The notes under the pieces were generated by a model. It worked only from the letters and a program-made list of their open reading frames with translations, had not been told where the DNA came from and did not search any database. Below are positions 15,396 through 25,048 of a stretch of DNA of 64,000 bases, piece after piece. The DNA lies in the NCBI RefSeq assembly GCF_004216905.1, contig NZ_SGXJ01000001.1:1178001-1242000 (forward strand), written 5' to 3'. The stretch is from Kribbella sp. VKM Ac-2569. GTDB taxonomy: Bacteria > Actinomycetota > Actinomycetes > Propionibacteriales > Kribbellaceae. Every line of letters starts with the position of its first letter. Position 1 is the stretch's first letter. A program made the translations under genes and the position numbers.

Positions 15396-17450
15396 TCACC
15401 GCACCGGCTTTTCTTGGCCGGGCGGCGGTGCGGGCTTGATGTTGTACAAGGTCTCGTAGATCTTGCGGACCGCGTCACCGCCGGCACCCGAACCGGTACC
15501 GGCCTGGCTGAGCATCATCACCACGGCGTACCGATCGGTGTACGACGCGAGCCACGACGTGGTCTGCTTCCCGTACACCTCGGCCGTACCGGTCTTGGCG
15601 CGGACCGGGATCTTGTCGAGCGGGAAGCCCTGGAACTTCCACGCCGCCGTACCGGTCTTGGTGGTGCCCTTCAGCGCGGTGTCGATGTACTTCAGGGTGT
15701 TCCGAGGCACCGGGAGCTTCGACTTCACGACCGGCTTGATCTCGTGCGGCTTGCCGTTCGCGCCGACCCAGGACTGGACGACGCGCGGCTCGTACAGCGT
15801 GCCGCCGTTCGACAGGGCCGAGTAGACGGTCGCGAGCTGCAGCGGCGTGATCGTGGTGTCGCCCTGGCCGATCGCGAAGTTCACCGCGTCACCGGCGCGG
15901 TACTTGTACCCGTCGACGCAGAACTCGCGGGCGAACTGCTTCAGGAACGCCGACGTCCCGGCGGGCGGGGTGGACGCGATCTTGCAGTAGTAGTCCTTCT
16001 GCGAGTCGTAGTACGTCTTCTTCCACTTGCGGTCCGCGATCCGGCCGCTCACCTCGCCGGGCAGGTCGATCCCGGTCGGCTTGCCGAGCCCGAACTTCTG
16101 CGCCATCTCGACCAGCGGGTCGCGGGTGCTGGTGTCGCTGGAGTTGCCGCCCTCCTTGAGCCAGAGCGCGTACGCGATCCGGTAGAAGAATGTGTCGCAG
16201 GACAGCGCCAGCGCCTGGTCGAAGCCGATCGACCCGTACGACGCGGACTCATAGTTCTTGAACCGGCGGTTGCCGACCTCGAAGTACGACGAGCAGTCGA
16301 GCCGCGTCTTCGGACCGTACCCGGCGCTCATCGCGGCCGCCGTGGTGATCGGCTTGAACGTCGACCCCGGCGCCAGCTGGCCCTGCAGCGCGCGAGACAC
16401 CAGCGGCGTCCCGGACTTGGTCGAGTAGAGCGCGTCCAGCTCGCGCTGGCTGATACCGCCGACCCAGACCCCCGGGTCGTACGTCGGGTAGCTGGCCATC
16501 GCCACGACTCGGCCGGTCTTCGTGTCCATCACGACCGCGGCGCCGGAGTCGGCGACGTACTTCTTCTTGGTGATCTTGTCGTACTGCTTCCGGGCGGTCA
16601 TGATCGCGTTCTTCAGCTGCGCCTCGACGGACGCCTGGATGCGGGCGTCGATCGTGGTCACCAGCGTCGCGCCCGGGACCGGAGCGGTCTGCTTCTTGAT
16701 GCCGGTGGTGTACCCGACCGCGTCGACGATCACGTCCTTCTCGCCCGGCGTACCGCGCAGGAGCTTGTCGTACGACCGCTCGACGCCGGCCCGGCCGACC
16801 AGGTCCGAGCGGTGCGGGACCGAGTCCTGCCCGGCCTTGTCCATGTCCTCGAGCTCTTCGGTGGTGATCGGCGACAGGTACCCGAGGATGTGCGCCGCGT
16901 TCACCTTGTACGGCGAGGGGTACGCGCGCAGCGTCTGCGAGTCGGCGGCGATCCCGGGGAAGTCCTCGCGACGCTCCATCACCTCGATCGCGACCTGCTC
17001 ACTGACGTCCTTGGCCACCGGGATCGGCTGGTACGGCGTCCCGTTCCAGCAGGCGGGTGGTTTGGACGCGCCCGGCTCACCGCACAGCATCGTGCGCGCC
17101 TTCAGGTCCTTCGGCTTCTGCCCGAGCACCTTCGCGAGGCGGGCGAGGACGACGTTCTGCTGGCTCTCCGGGAGCTTGGCGAGCACCGAGCGGTCGACCG
17201 TGATCACCACCGAGACCCGGTTGCCGACGAGGGTCCGGCCCTGCGAGTCGACGATCGTGCCGCGCGGGGCCGGGACGAGCACCTGCCGGATGTGCTGCGC
17301 GGTCGCCGCCTGGCTGTAGTCGGCGCTCGACATCACCTGCATGTACCAGAGGCGGCCGAACAGCGTGCACAGCAACGAGAAGACCAGCACCCCGATCACG
17401 AACAACCGGAGCCGTGCCTTGAGCGGGGCCTCGAACCCGTCCCAGCTCAC
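15396..17450 (-). CDS. mrdA: penicillin-binding protein 2 (class B transpeptidase)
   Basis: The 684-residue protein has a short cytoplasmic tail, one membrane segment (about residues 16-38), a PBP dimerisation domain and a transpeptidase domain with the active-site motifs GSTFKP (Ser near 363), SCD and KTGTAE (near 616). It cross-links peptidoglycan for side-wall growth as the partner of RodA. The GTG start overlaps the stop of mreD by four bases (GTGA). A long Lys/Tyr-rich stretch near 470-520 (KKTYYDSQKDYYCK) is an insertion relative to E. coli PBP2. Confidence 0.92.
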   Translation of the reverse strand: MSWDGFEAPLKARLRLFVIGVLVFSLLCTLFGRLWYMQVMSSADYSQAATAQHIRQVLVPAPRGTIVDSQGRTLVGNRVSVVITVDRSVLAKLPESQQNVVLARLAKVLGQKPKDLKARTMLCGEPGASKPPACWNGTPYQPIPVAKDVSEQVAIEVMERREDFPGIAADSQTLRAYPSPYKVNAAHILGYLSPITTEELEDMDKAGQDSVPHRSDLVGRAGVERSYDKLLRGTPGEKDVIVDAVGYTTGIKKQTAPVPGATLVTTIDARIQASVEAQLKNAIMTARKQYDKITKKKYVADSGAAVVMDTKTGRVVAMASYPTYDPGVWVGGISQRELDALYSTKSGTPLVSRALQGQLAPGSTFKPITTAAAMSAGYGPKTRLDCSSYFEVGNRRFKNYESASYGSIGFDQALALSCDTFFYRIAYALWLKEGGNSSDTSTRDPLVEMAQKFGLGKPTGIDLPGEVSGRIADRKWKKTYYDSQKDYYCKIASTPPAGTSAFLKQFAREFCVDGYKYRAGDAVNFAIGQGDTTITPLQLATVYSALSNGGTLYEPRVVQSWVGANGKPHEIKPVVKSKLPVPRNTLKYIDTALKGTTKTGTAAWKFQGFPLDKIPVRAKTGTAEVYGKQTTSWLASYTDRYAVVMMLSQAGTGSGAGGDAVRKIYETLYNIKPAPPPGQEKPVR

Positions 17451-17983
17451 GGCGCTACTCGTCTACTGCGTTCACGTGCCGGTTTGACGCGGCCCATGAG
17501 CCACATGACCAGCGGAATCACGACGATCGCGCCAACGACGTCGTACCCGGCGGCGATGCCGAGGCGGACGCCGAACTCGCCCCAGTCGACCGACGGGTCG
17601 TGCAGCAGCGATCCGGTCGCGCTGTAGATGAAGAACGAGACCGCCGTCCCGAGCACGACCGTCAGCGCGACACCGAGCGGCCCGACCGGGCTGCCGGAGG
17701 TCTCGCGGCGGATCAGCCCGGCGATGTACCCGGCGATCGCCAGCGACAACGCCCAGCGTCCGGCGGTGTGGTCGGCGGGGGGCACGACATCCAGCAGCAG
17801 ACCGCCCATGAACCCGGCGATCGCGCCCCACTCCGGGCCGCGGGACAGCGCCAGCGCGATCACCACGATCAGCGTCAGGTCGCACGTCACACCGGCGACC
17901 GCGATGTTCGTCAGCACGGACGTCTGCACGGTGACGGCGAGCATCAGGAAGAGGGCAGCCAACCCGATCCGTAGTGCAGTCAC
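17447..17983 (-). CDS. mreD: rod shape-determining protein MreD
   Basis: The 178-residue product is very hydrophobic, with five or six membrane segments, and has the family landmark GFMGGLLLDVVPP near residues 57-69. MreD links MreC to the RodA/PBP2 pair in the elongasome. It lies between mreC (one base away) and mrdA (overlapping) in the standard order. GTG start. Confidence 0.9.
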   Translation of the reverse strand: MTALRIGLAALFLMLAVTVQTSVLTNIAVAGVTCDLTLIVVIALALSRGPEWGAIAGFMGGLLLDVVPPADHTAGRWALSLAIAGYIAGLIRRETSGSPVGPLGVALTVVLGTAVSFFIYSATGSLLHDPSVDWGEFGVRLGIAAGYDVVGAIVVIPLVMWLMGRVKPARERSRRVAP

Positions 17984-17984
17984 G

Positions 17985-18929
17985 TCAGTTCCCCTTCCCT
18001 GTGATCTGAGTGCGCGGCGGACGGGCGGGTGGCCCGGTCACCACGCCGACGGTGTCGATCCGGGTCGGATCGACGTACGGCTTGACGGTCGCGGTGGACC
18101 CGAGAGACCCCTCGTTCGCCGTCACCGAGGTGACGACGCCGATCGGGACCCCCGGCACGTACGGCGCGTTGCCGCTGGAGCCCCAGGTGACGATCCGGTC
18201 GCCGACCTTCGGCCGCGCCTTCGGGTCGATCAGCTTGTAGTCGAGGGTGCCGCCCACCTCGCCGCGCCCGGAGACGAAACCGAGCGCCATCGACGCGTTC
18301 AGCCGGCCGCCGACGGTCGAGTTGCGGTCGCCGATCAGCAGCACGGTCGCGGTCGCCTGGGTGGTGCGCACCACCCGGCCGACCAGACCGGTTCCGTTCA
18401 GCACCGTCATGTCGGTGTGCACGCCGTCCGCCGTCCCGGCGTCGATCGTGACCGTGTGGCTGAACGTCTGCGCGCTGCCGATCCCGATCACCCGGGCCGG
18501 CGTCATCGTGTACGCCGGCGCGATCTTGAGCAGCTTGTCCAGCTCCTGCGCCCGGTTGCGGGCGTAGTCGGAGGTGGTCAGCTCCCGGGTCAGGTCCTCG
18601 TTGTCCTTCTTCAGTTTTTCGTTCTCTGCTTTCAACCTATCCATTTCCGCGAATCGGTCGCGGAGGTTGTCCACAGGCTGCCGGGCCGAGGTCGCGGTGG
18701 ACTCCAGCGGGCCGAAAACGCCGGCCGCGGCCTCCCGCAGCGGCTCGACCGGCGATCCGGCCGACCGGCGGGCGTCGAGCACGATCAGCGTGAAACAGGC
18801 CAGGATCACCAGCACCAGCACGGTACGGCGGCGGCGCACGTCACGCGGCGTACCGGCCGAACGCAGCGGGGTCTCCCCCGCCGACCGGAACGCGCTCCTG
18901 GTCGTCGGGGTACCGAGGTCTTTGAGCAT
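17985..18929 (-). CDS. mreC: rod shape-determining protein MreC
   Basis: The 314-residue bitopic protein has a cytoplasmic tail of about 35 residues, a membrane segment (TVLVLVILACFTLIVLD), a coiled coil near 90-125 (RLKAENEKLKKDNEDL) and the two beta-barrel domains typical of MreC, with the G..VG.V.......V.L..D segment present (GLVGRVVRTTQATATVLLIGD). It scaffolds the elongation complex outside the membrane. It starts 12 bases after mreB stops. Confidence 0.92.
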   Translation of the reverse strand: MLKDLGTPTTRSAFRSAGETPLRSAGTPRDVRRRRTVLVLVILACFTLIVLDARRSAGSPVEPLREAAAGVFGPLESTATSARQPVDNLRDRFAEMDRLKAENEKLKKDNEDLTRELTTSDYARNRAQELDKLLKIAPAYTMTPARVIGIGSAQTFSHTVTIDAGTADGVHTDMTVLNGTGLVGRVVRTTQATATVLLIGDRNSTVGGRLNASMALGFVSGRGEVGGTLDYKLIDPKARPKVGDRIVTWGSSGNAPYVPGVPIGVVTSVTANEGSLGSTATVKPYVDPTRIDTVGVVTGPPARPPRTQITGKGN

Positions 18930-18940
18930 CGCCTGCTACC

Positions 18941-19969
18941 TCAGCGCCGGTTGTCGGTGACCAGGATGCGGTTGAGGGTCTCGATGTTGTCGACGCACTT
19001 GCCGGCACCCAGGACGACCGCGTCCAGCGGGTTCTCGGCGACGTGGATCGGGATGCCGGTCTCGTGCCGCAGCCGCTCGTCCATGCCCTTCAGCAGCGCA
19101 CCGCCGCCGGTCAGCACGATGCCGCGGTCGACGATGTCGCCGGCCAGCTCCGGCGGGGTCTTGTCCAGCGTGGCCTTCACCGCGTCGACGATCGCGGTGA
19201 TCGGCTCCTCGATCGCCTGCCGCATGTCCGCCGACGACACCTTCACGGTCCGCGGCAGGCCGGAGATCATGTCCCGGCCGCGGATCTCGCTGTCCGGGCC
19301 GTCGGTGGTCGGGAACGCCGACCCGATCGTCATCTTGATCTGCTCCGAGGTGGCCTCGCCGAGCAGCAGCGAGAACTCCTTCTTGCAGTAGTTCACGATC
19401 GCCTTGTCGATGGCGTCGCCGGCCACCCGGATCGACTGGCTGGTGACAATGCCGCCGAACGAGATGACCGCGACCTCCGTCGTACCGCCGCCGATGTCGA
19501 CGACCATGTTGCCGGTGGCGTCGCGGACCTCGAGGTTCGAGCCGAGCGCGGCGGCCATCGGCTCCTCGATGATGTACACCTTGCGGGCGCCGGCCATGTA
19601 TCCGGCGTCGCGGACCGCGCGCTGCTCGACCGCGGTGATCCCGGACGGGACGCAGACCACGATCCGCGGCTTCGCGAAGTACCTGCGGCGGTGCACGCGC
19701 TGGATGAAGTACCGCAGCATCTGCTCGGCGGCGTCGAAGTCGGCGATCACGCCGTCCTTGAGCGGCCGGATCGCGGTGATGTTGCCCGGCGTACGGCCGA
19801 TCATCTTCTTCGCCTCGTGCCCGAACGCGACCGCCTCGCGCGGCTCGTCCGTCCGGGTCGCCACGACGGAAGGCTCGTTCAGTACGACGCCGCGGCCACG
19901 CACGTACACCAGCGTGTTCGCCGTCCCGAGATCGACCGCCATGTCGCGGCCCAGCATGCTGTTCGCCAC
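18941..19969 (-). CDS. mreB: rod shape-determining protein MreB (actin-like)
   Basis: The protein has actin-fold motifs: phosphate 1 MAVDLGTANTLVY, connect 1, phosphate 2 VVDIGGGTTEVAVIS and adenosine GIVLTGGGALLKGM. The start is set to GTG at 19969 because a GGAGGT ribosome site lies six bases upstream; this gives 342 residues, the usual length. MreB polymerises under the membrane and directs the MreCD-RodA-PBP2 machine. It heads the unit with mreC, mreD, mrdA and rodA. Confidence 0.95.
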   Translation of the reverse strand: MANSMLGRDMAVDLGTANTLVYVRGRGVVLNEPSVVATRTDEPREAVAFGHEAKKMIGRTPGNITAIRPLKDGVIADFDAAEQMLRYFIQRVHRRRYFAKPRIVVCVPSGITAVEQRAVRDAGYMAGARKVYIIEEPMAAALGSNLEVRDATGNMVVDIGGGTTEVAVISFGGIVTSQSIRVAGDAIDKAIVNYCKKEFSLLLGEATSEQIKMTIGSAFPTTDGPDSEIRGRDMISGLPRTVKVSSADMRQAIEEPITAIVDAVKATLDKTPPELAGDIVDRGIVLTGGGALLKGMDERLRHETGIPIHVAENPLDAVVLGAGKCVDNIETLNRILVTDNRR

Positions 19970-20152
19970 CGCGGCACCTCCCACTCGGACCAACTCAGGC
20001 TAAGCGCCGCCCGCGCACAGCCCGTGGACCGACACGACCGGCCCGCCCAGAACAGATCGTATCGGTCCACACACCTGCAGTCCGCAACGGCCTGCAACTA
20101 CAGCGTTCCTGCGACCTTCTCCAGGTCACACAGGACCGCTTTCCGCACGCGG
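19970..20152. other. gap between ndk and mreB
   Basis: About 180 bases with no gene. It must carry the promoter for the mreB operon. Apart from the mreB ribosome site (GGAGGT at about 19976-19981, minus strand) I see no clear motif. Confidence 0.4.
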
Positions 20153-20563
20153 TCAGGGGAGGTCGGGGAACCAGATCTTGATTTCTCGGGTGGCGGAGTC
20201 CTCGGAGTCGGAGCCGTGGACGAGGTTTTCGCGGTTGGAGAGGGAGAGGTCGCCGCGGATGGTGCCGGGGGCGGCCTTGCGGCCGTCGGTGGCGCCGTTC
20301 AGGGCACGGACCACCTCGATCGCCTCGTCGCCCTCGAGGACCAGCGCGACCATCGGGCCGCTGGTGACGAAGTCCCGCAGCGGCGGGTAAAAGGCCTTCT
20401 CGACGTGTTCGGCGTAGTGCTGGTCGGCCAGTTCGCCGTCGATCGTGCGCAGATCCATGGCGACGATCCGGAGCCCCTTGGCCTCGAACCGGCCCAGCAC
20501 CTCACCGACCAGGCCGCGGCGGACCGTGTCGGGCTTGAGCAGGACCAGGGTGCGCTGCGACAT
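20153..20563 (-). CDS. ndk: nucleoside diphosphate kinase
   Basis: The 136-residue protein is a standard Ndk with the active-site segment NLVHGSDS, where the His near 116 is phosphorylated, and an N-terminal RTLVLLKPD. It transfers the terminal phosphate between nucleoside triphosphates and diphosphates in the cytoplasm. The order folC, DUF4233, ndk is conserved in actinobacteria and holds here. Confidence 0.95.
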   Translation of the reverse strand: MSQRTLVLLKPDTVRRGLVGEVLGRFEAKGLRIVAMDLRTIDGELADQHYAEHVEKAFYPPLRDFVTSGPMVALVLEGDEAIEVVRALNGATDGRKAAPGTIRGDLSLSNRENLVHGSDSEDSATREIKIWFPDLP

Positions 20564-20601
20564 CTGTCAACTCTCTCTCGAAGTAGCCGGGGCGGATGAG
20601 C

Positions 20602-20937
20602 CTAACCGGTCTGTGCCTGGTGTGCCTTCTTGGCCACTTCGATGCGGCGGCCGAGGACGATGGCCGCGACCCAGAAGGCCGCGAAGAAGACGCCGAGGAC
20701 GAACATCACGGAGACGACGAAACCGAGCCCGACCGCGCCGACCTGCACCACCGAGCCGAGGACGTACCCGGCCTGGAACCGGAGCAGACCGGCCGAGACG
20801 ATCGCGAGCGCCGCCAGGCCGAGACAGACCGGGACGGCGATCGCGGGGCGGATGTCCGCGACCGAGATCATTACCGGCGTGACCAGGGCGAGCACGATCG
20901 ACTCGAACGCGAGCACGATCGACGCGAGCGACCTCAC
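20602..20937 (-). CDS. DUF4233-domain membrane protein
   Basis: The 111-residue protein starts at a GTG that overlaps the stop of folC (GTGA). It has three or four membrane segments (ASIVLAFESIVLALVTPVMI, IAVPVCLGLAALAIVSAGLL, YVLGSVVQVGAVGLGFVVSV, FFAAFWVAAIVLG) and a basic C-terminus. It belongs to DUF4233, whose members are found between folC and ndk in actinobacteria. The role is unknown. Confidence 0.85.
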   Translation of the reverse strand: MRSLASIVLAFESIVLALVTPVMISVADIRPAIAVPVCLGLAALAIVSAGLLRFQAGYVLGSVVQVGAVGLGFVVSVMFVLGVFFAAFWVAAIVLGRRIEVAKKAHQAQTG

Positions 20938-22292
20938 TGCTCGGCCTTGCCCTTGCGGACCAGCAGCGCCCGCGCCTCGCCGGCGGTGATGACCGATCCT
21001 GTGATCAGTACGCCGCCACTGCCGAGCGCGACCGCATCCTCCTCGGCGAGCCGGATCGCGTCGTCGATCGCGTCGATCAGGTGCAGGCGGACCAGGACGC
21101 GGTCCTCGCCGAACACCTCGGCGGCCAGTTGGCCCAGCTCCTCGGCCGGCATCGACCGCTCGACGAAGCTGTTCCGGGTGCAGATGACCGTTTCCATGAT
21201 CGGCTCGTACGCCTCGAGGACGCCGTACACGTCCTTGTCCTTCATACAGCCGAGTACGCCGATCAGCGGCTGGAACTGGAACGCCTCCGAGACCGTGGCC
21301 GCGGTCGCCTCGGCGCCGTGCGGGTTGTGCGCGGCGTCGACGACGATCGTCGGGCTGTTGCGGACGACCTCCATCCGGCCGGGGCTGGTGACCTGCTCGA
21401 AGCCGGCCTGCAGCAGTTCGGTGGTGACCCGGCCCTCGGTCTCCGGGCTGGCGCCGAGCAGGGCCTCGACCGCGGCGACCGCGGTGGTCGCGTTGTGCGC
21501 CTGGTACTCGCCGTGCAGCGGGATGAACAGGTCGTCGTACTCGCCGCCGAGGCCCTTGATCGAGACGACCTGGCCGCCGACCGCCAGCGCGCGGCTGACG
21601 ATGCCGAACTCGATCCCCTCGCGGGCGACCTGCGCGCCCACCTCGGCGGCCCTGCGGAGCAGGACCTCGAAGACTTCCAGGCTCTGCTGCGCCATCACCG
21701 TCGTACCGCCGGGCTTGATGATGCCGGACTTCTCGCCCGCGATGGTGACCGGATCCGCGCCCAGCAGGTGCGCGTGGTCGACCGCGATCGGGGTGATCAC
21801 CGACACCGTGCCGTCGGCGACGTTGGTGGAGTCCCAGCTCCCGCCGAGGCCGACCTCGATCACCGCGACGTCGACCGGGGCGTCCGCGAAGACGGAGTAC
21901 GCCATCGCGGTCATCACCTCGAAGAACGTCAGGGGGTGCTCCTGCTCGGCGTCGACGACGTCCAGGTACGGCGCGATCTCCTCGTACGCCTCGACGAAAC
22001 GCTGCTCGCTGATCGGTTCGCCGTCCAGCGTGATCCGCTCCCGGACCGACTCCAGGTGCGGGCTGGTGAACCGGCCGGTACGCAGCCCGGCCTCGCGCAG
22101 CAGGGTGTCGATCATGCGTGCCGTGGACGTCTTGCCGTTGGTCCCCGTCAGGTGCACCACCGGGTAGGCCTTCTGGGGGTCGCCGAGCAGCTCGACGAGC
22201 CGCTGGACGCGCTCCAGGGTGGGCTCGATCTTGTGCTCCGGCCAACGCTGCTGGAGCCGTGCCGATACCTCGGCGAAGGAAAGGTCGCTCAT
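20934..22292 (-). CDS. folC: bifunctional folylpolyglutamate/dihydrofolate synthase
   Basis: The 452-residue Mur-ligase-family enzyme has the P-loop LTGTNGKTS near residues 48-56, the SPHLESVRERI segment, and the VIEVGLGG motif. It adds glutamates to folates and may also make dihydrofolate from dihydropteroate. The ATG at 22292 gives the family N-terminus (SDLSFAEVSARLQQRWP). No good ribosome site precedes it on this strand. It is divergent from valS, whereas in many relatives valS and folC point the same way. Confidence 0.92.
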   Translation of the reverse strand: MSDLSFAEVSARLQQRWPEHKIEPTLERVQRLVELLGDPQKAYPVVHLTGTNGKTSTARMIDTLLREAGLRTGRFTSPHLESVRERITLDGEPISEQRFVEAYEEIAPYLDVVDAEQEHPLTFFEVMTAMAYSVFADAPVDVAVIEVGLGGSWDSTNVADGTVSVITPIAVDHAHLLGADPVTIAGEKSGIIKPGGTTVMAQQSLEVFEVLLRRAAEVGAQVAREGIEFGIVSRALAVGGQVVSIKGLGGEYDDLFIPLHGEYQAHNATTAVAAVEALLGASPETEGRVTTELLQAGFEQVTSPGRMEVVRNSPTIVVDAAHNPHGAEATAATVSEAFQFQPLIGVLGCMKDKDVYGVLEAYEPIMETVICTRNSFVERSMPAEELGQLAAEVFGEDRVLVRLHLIDAIDDAIRLAEEDAVALGSGGVLITGSVITAGEARALLVRKGKAEQ

Positions 22293-22353
22293 CAGGAGGC
22301 CAAGTCTAGGAGGGGTTGTGGATAAAGCGGTCGGAGCACCCCTTGACAACCAC

Positions 22354-22366
22354 TAACATTGTGCGC
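22354..22366 (+). promoter_or_regulatory. possible -10 element for leaderless valS transcription
   Basis: TAACAT lies seven bases before the valS ATG, the spacing and form (TAnnnT) common for leaderless actinobacterial transcripts. The perfect TTGACA at 22343-22348 is only five bases upstream of it and cannot be its -35. No ribosome site precedes the ATG. Confidence 0.35.
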
Positions 22367-24907
22367 ATGAGCCAGACGTCCCGTGTTCCAGACAAGCCCA
22401 GCCTCGACGGTCTCGAGGAGAAGTGGGCTGCCGTATGGAAGGAGCAGCAGACCTACGCCTTCGACCGCACCGCCGAGCGCGCCGATGTCTACTCCATCGA
22501 CACGCCGCCGCCGACGGTCTCCGGGTCGCTGCACGTCGGGCACATCTTCAGCTACACCCACACCGACCTCGTCGCGCGGTTCCAGCGGATGCGCGGGAAG
22601 AAGGTCTTCTACCCGATCGGCTGGGACGACAACGGCCTGCCCACCGAGCGCCGGGTCCAGAACTACTACGGCGTCAAGTGCGACCCCTCGCTGCCGTTCG
22701 ACCCCGACTTCACCCCGCCGGCCAAGCCCGACCCGAAGAAGCAGGTCCCGATCTCCCGGCAGAACTTCGTCGACCTGTGCGGTGAGCTCACCCACATCGA
22801 CGAGCAGGCGTACGAGGCGATGTGGCGGCAGGTCGGCCTCAGCGTCGACTGGTCGTACCTCTACACCACGATCTCCGAGGATTCCCGGCGTACGTCGCAG
22901 CGCGCCTTCCTGCGCAACTTCGCCCGCGGCGAGGCGTACCTGTCCGAGGCGCCGACGATGTGGGACGTCACGTTCCAGACCGCCGTCGCGCAGGCCGAGC
23001 TGGAGCCCCGGCCGTACCCGGGCGCCTATCACCGCATCTCCTTCCACAGCGCAGACGGCCCGATCTACATCGAGACCACCCGCCCGGAGCTGATCCCGGC
23101 CTGCGTCGCGCTGATCGCGCATCCGGACGACGACCGCTACAAGCACCTGTTCGGTACGACGGTGAAGTCGCCACTGTTCGGTGTCGAGGTCCCGGTCCTG
23201 GCGCACGAGGCCGCCGAGACGGACAAGGGCGCCGGCATCGCGATGTGCTGTACCTTCGGCGACCAGACCGACATCCAGTGGTGGCGCGAGCTGCAGCTCC
23301 CGGTCCGCACGGTCATCGGCCGCGACGGCCGCCTGCTGCGCGACACCCCGGCCTGGCTCGAGGGTTCGGAGCTGTACGCCGAACTCGCCGGGAAGACCGT
23401 GTTCAGCGCGCGCGAGCTGATGGTCCAGAAGCTCCGGGAGTCCGGCGACCTGGACGGCGAGCCGAAGAAGACCGAGCGGATGGCGAACTTCTACGAGAAC
23501 GGCGACAAGCCGCTCGAGATCGTCTCCACCCGGCAGTGGTACATCACCAACGGCGGCCGCGACGCCGGGCTCAAGCAGGAGTTCCTCGAGCGCGGCAACG
23601 AGCTCGCCTGGGCCCCGGAGCACATGCGGCACCGCTACCTGAACTGGGTCGAGGGCCTGAACGGCGACTGGCTGATCTCCCGCCAGCGGTACTTCGGCGT
23701 CCCGTTCCCGGTCTGGTATCCGCTGGACCACGACGGCGAGCCGGACTACGACCACCCGTTGATGCCGTCCGAGGCCGAGCTACCGATCGACCCGACCTCT
23801 CAGGCGCCGCGCGGGTACGACGAGTCGCAGCGCGGCAAGCCGGGCGGGTTCGAGGCCGACCCCGACGTGATGGACACCTGGGCGACGTCGTCGCTGACGC
23901 CGCACATCGTCTGCGGGTGGGAGCGGGACGACGACCTGTTCCGCCGTACCTTCCCGATGGATCTGAACACGCATGCCCACGAGATCATCCGCACCTGGCT
24001 GTTCTCGCGCATCGTCCGGGCGCACTTCGAGAACGGCTCGCTGCCGTGGGCGCGGTCGCTGATCTCCGGGTTCGTCGTCGACCCGGACCGCAAGAAGATG
24101 TCGAAGTCCAAGGGCAACGCGATCGTCCCGTCGGAGATCCTGGAGAAGTTCGGATCGGACGCGGTGCGCTGGCGCGCCGCGATGGCGCGCCCAGGAATGG
24201 ACTCGCCGTTCGACGAGTCACAGATGAAGGTCGGGCGCCGGCTCGCGATCAAGGTCCTGAACGCGTCGAAGTTCGTTCTCGGGTTCGGGGCGACCACGGT
24301 CGACCCGTCGGCGGTCACCGAGCCGGTCGACCTGGCGATGTTGCAGCGGTTGCGGGCGGTCGTGACCGACGCCACGGCGGCCTTCGAGCGGTACGACTAC
24401 ACCGGGGCGCTGGAGATCGGCGAGCGGTTCTTCTGGACGTTCTGCGACGACTACGTCGAGCTGGTCAAGGAGCGCGCGTACGGCGGTCAGGGTGACGCCG
24501 CTGCCGCCTCTGCGAAGGCGGCACTCGCGGTTGCGTTGTCGGTGCAGCTCCGGCTGCTGGCGCCGTACCTGCCGTTCGCGACCGAAGAGGTCTGGTCGTG
24601 GTGGCAGGAGGGCTCGATCCACCTGTCGTCGTGGCCGACTCCGGACGGGGATCTCGCGGTCGCGGAGCAGGAGCCCGAGGTGCTGGACGCGGTCTCCGAG
24701 GTGCTCGCGGGCATTCGCGGCGCGAAGTCCGAGGAGAAGGTCTCGATGAAGACCGAGGTCTCCAAGGTCGAGGTCACCGGGCCGGCCGCGCGGCTGGAGC
24801 TCGCCGAGCGCGCCGAGCCGGACCTGCGCGCCGCCGGGCGGATCACCGGCGAGATCGTCTGGCATGCGGACGACTCCGACACGGTCAAGGTCGTCGCGAC
24901 GCTCTGA
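22367..24907 (+). CDS. valS: valyl-tRNA synthetase
   Basis: The 846-residue class I synthetase has the HIGH-type motif HVGH at 56-59, a KMSKS motif near 576 and a Val/Ile-type editing domain between them. It charges tRNA-Val. The ATG at 22367 matches the conserved start of the family ([19 protein letters not shown]). It is divergent from folC, with 74 bases between start codons, and is followed by a hairpin terminator. Confidence 0.95.
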   Translation: MSQTSRVPDKPSLDGLEEKWAAVWKEQQTYAFDRTAERADVYSIDTPPPTVSGSLHVGHIFSYTHTDLVARFQRMRGKKVFYPIGWDDNGLPTERRVQNYYGVKCDPSLPFDPDFTPPAKPDPKKQVPISRQNFVDLCGELTHIDEQAYEAMWRQVGLSVDWSYLYTTISEDSRRTSQRAFLRNFARGEAYLSEAPTMWDVTFQTAVAQAELEPRPYPGAYHRISFHSADGPIYIETTRPELIPACVALIAHPDDDRYKHLFGTTVKSPLFGVEVPVLAHEAAETDKGAGIAMCCTFGDQTDIQWWRELQLPVRTVIGRDGRLLRDTPAWLEGSELYAELAGKTVFSARELMVQKLRESGDLDGEPKKTERMANFYENGDKPLEIVSTRQWYITNGGRDAGLKQEFLERGNELAWAPEHMRHRYLNWVEGLNGDWLISRQRYFGVPFPVWYPLDHDGEPDYDHPLMPSEAELPIDPTSQAPRGYDESQRGKPGGFEADPDVMDTWATSSLTPHIVCGWERDDDLFRRTFPMDLNTHAHEIIRTWLFSRIVRAHFENGSLPWARSLISGFVVDPDRKKMSKSKGNAIVPSEILEKFGSDAVRWRAAMARPGMDSPFDESQMKVGRRLAIKVLNASKFVLGFGATTVDPSAVTEPVDLAMLQRLRAVVTDATAAFERYDYTGALEIGERFFWTFCDDYVELVKERAYGGQGDAAAASAKAALAVALSVQLRLLAPYLPFATEEVWSWWQEGSIHLSSWPTPDGDLAVAEQEPEVLDAVSEVLAGIRGAKSEEKVSMKTEVSKVEVTGPAARLELAERAEPDLRAAGRITGEIVWHADDSDTVKVVATL

Positions 24908-24917
24908 ACACATGCCC

Positions 24918-24951
24918 AGGTGCCCGTCTCCTGCTGGGAGGCGGGCACTTG
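24918..24951 (+). terminator. valS terminator hairpin
   Basis: GTGCCCG pairs with CGGGCAC around an inner CTCC/GGAG stem, starting about 12 bases after the valS stop. The run of T after it is short, so it is a hairpin of the U-poor type common in high-GC genomes. Confidence 0.65.
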
Positions 24952-25048
24952 TGCGTTCGGAGGTTCGACTACGGTTTGTCATGATGTGGAACCATCGGGA
25001 CGAGCCGACCGCTGCACCCCGTGACCCTGACGTCCGAGGAGCCAATCG

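Noticed and set aside
19043-20599. Plus-strand frame opposite mreB and ndk
   Set aside because: Both minus-strand genes are unmistakable; the plus-strand product is His/Arg/Asp-rich low complexity.
22318-22356. 12-codon GTG frame with a good ribosome site upstream of valS (possible leader peptide)
   Set aside because: The likely valS -10 element overlaps its end, so it would not be on the valS transcript; the space is also too short for a T-box.
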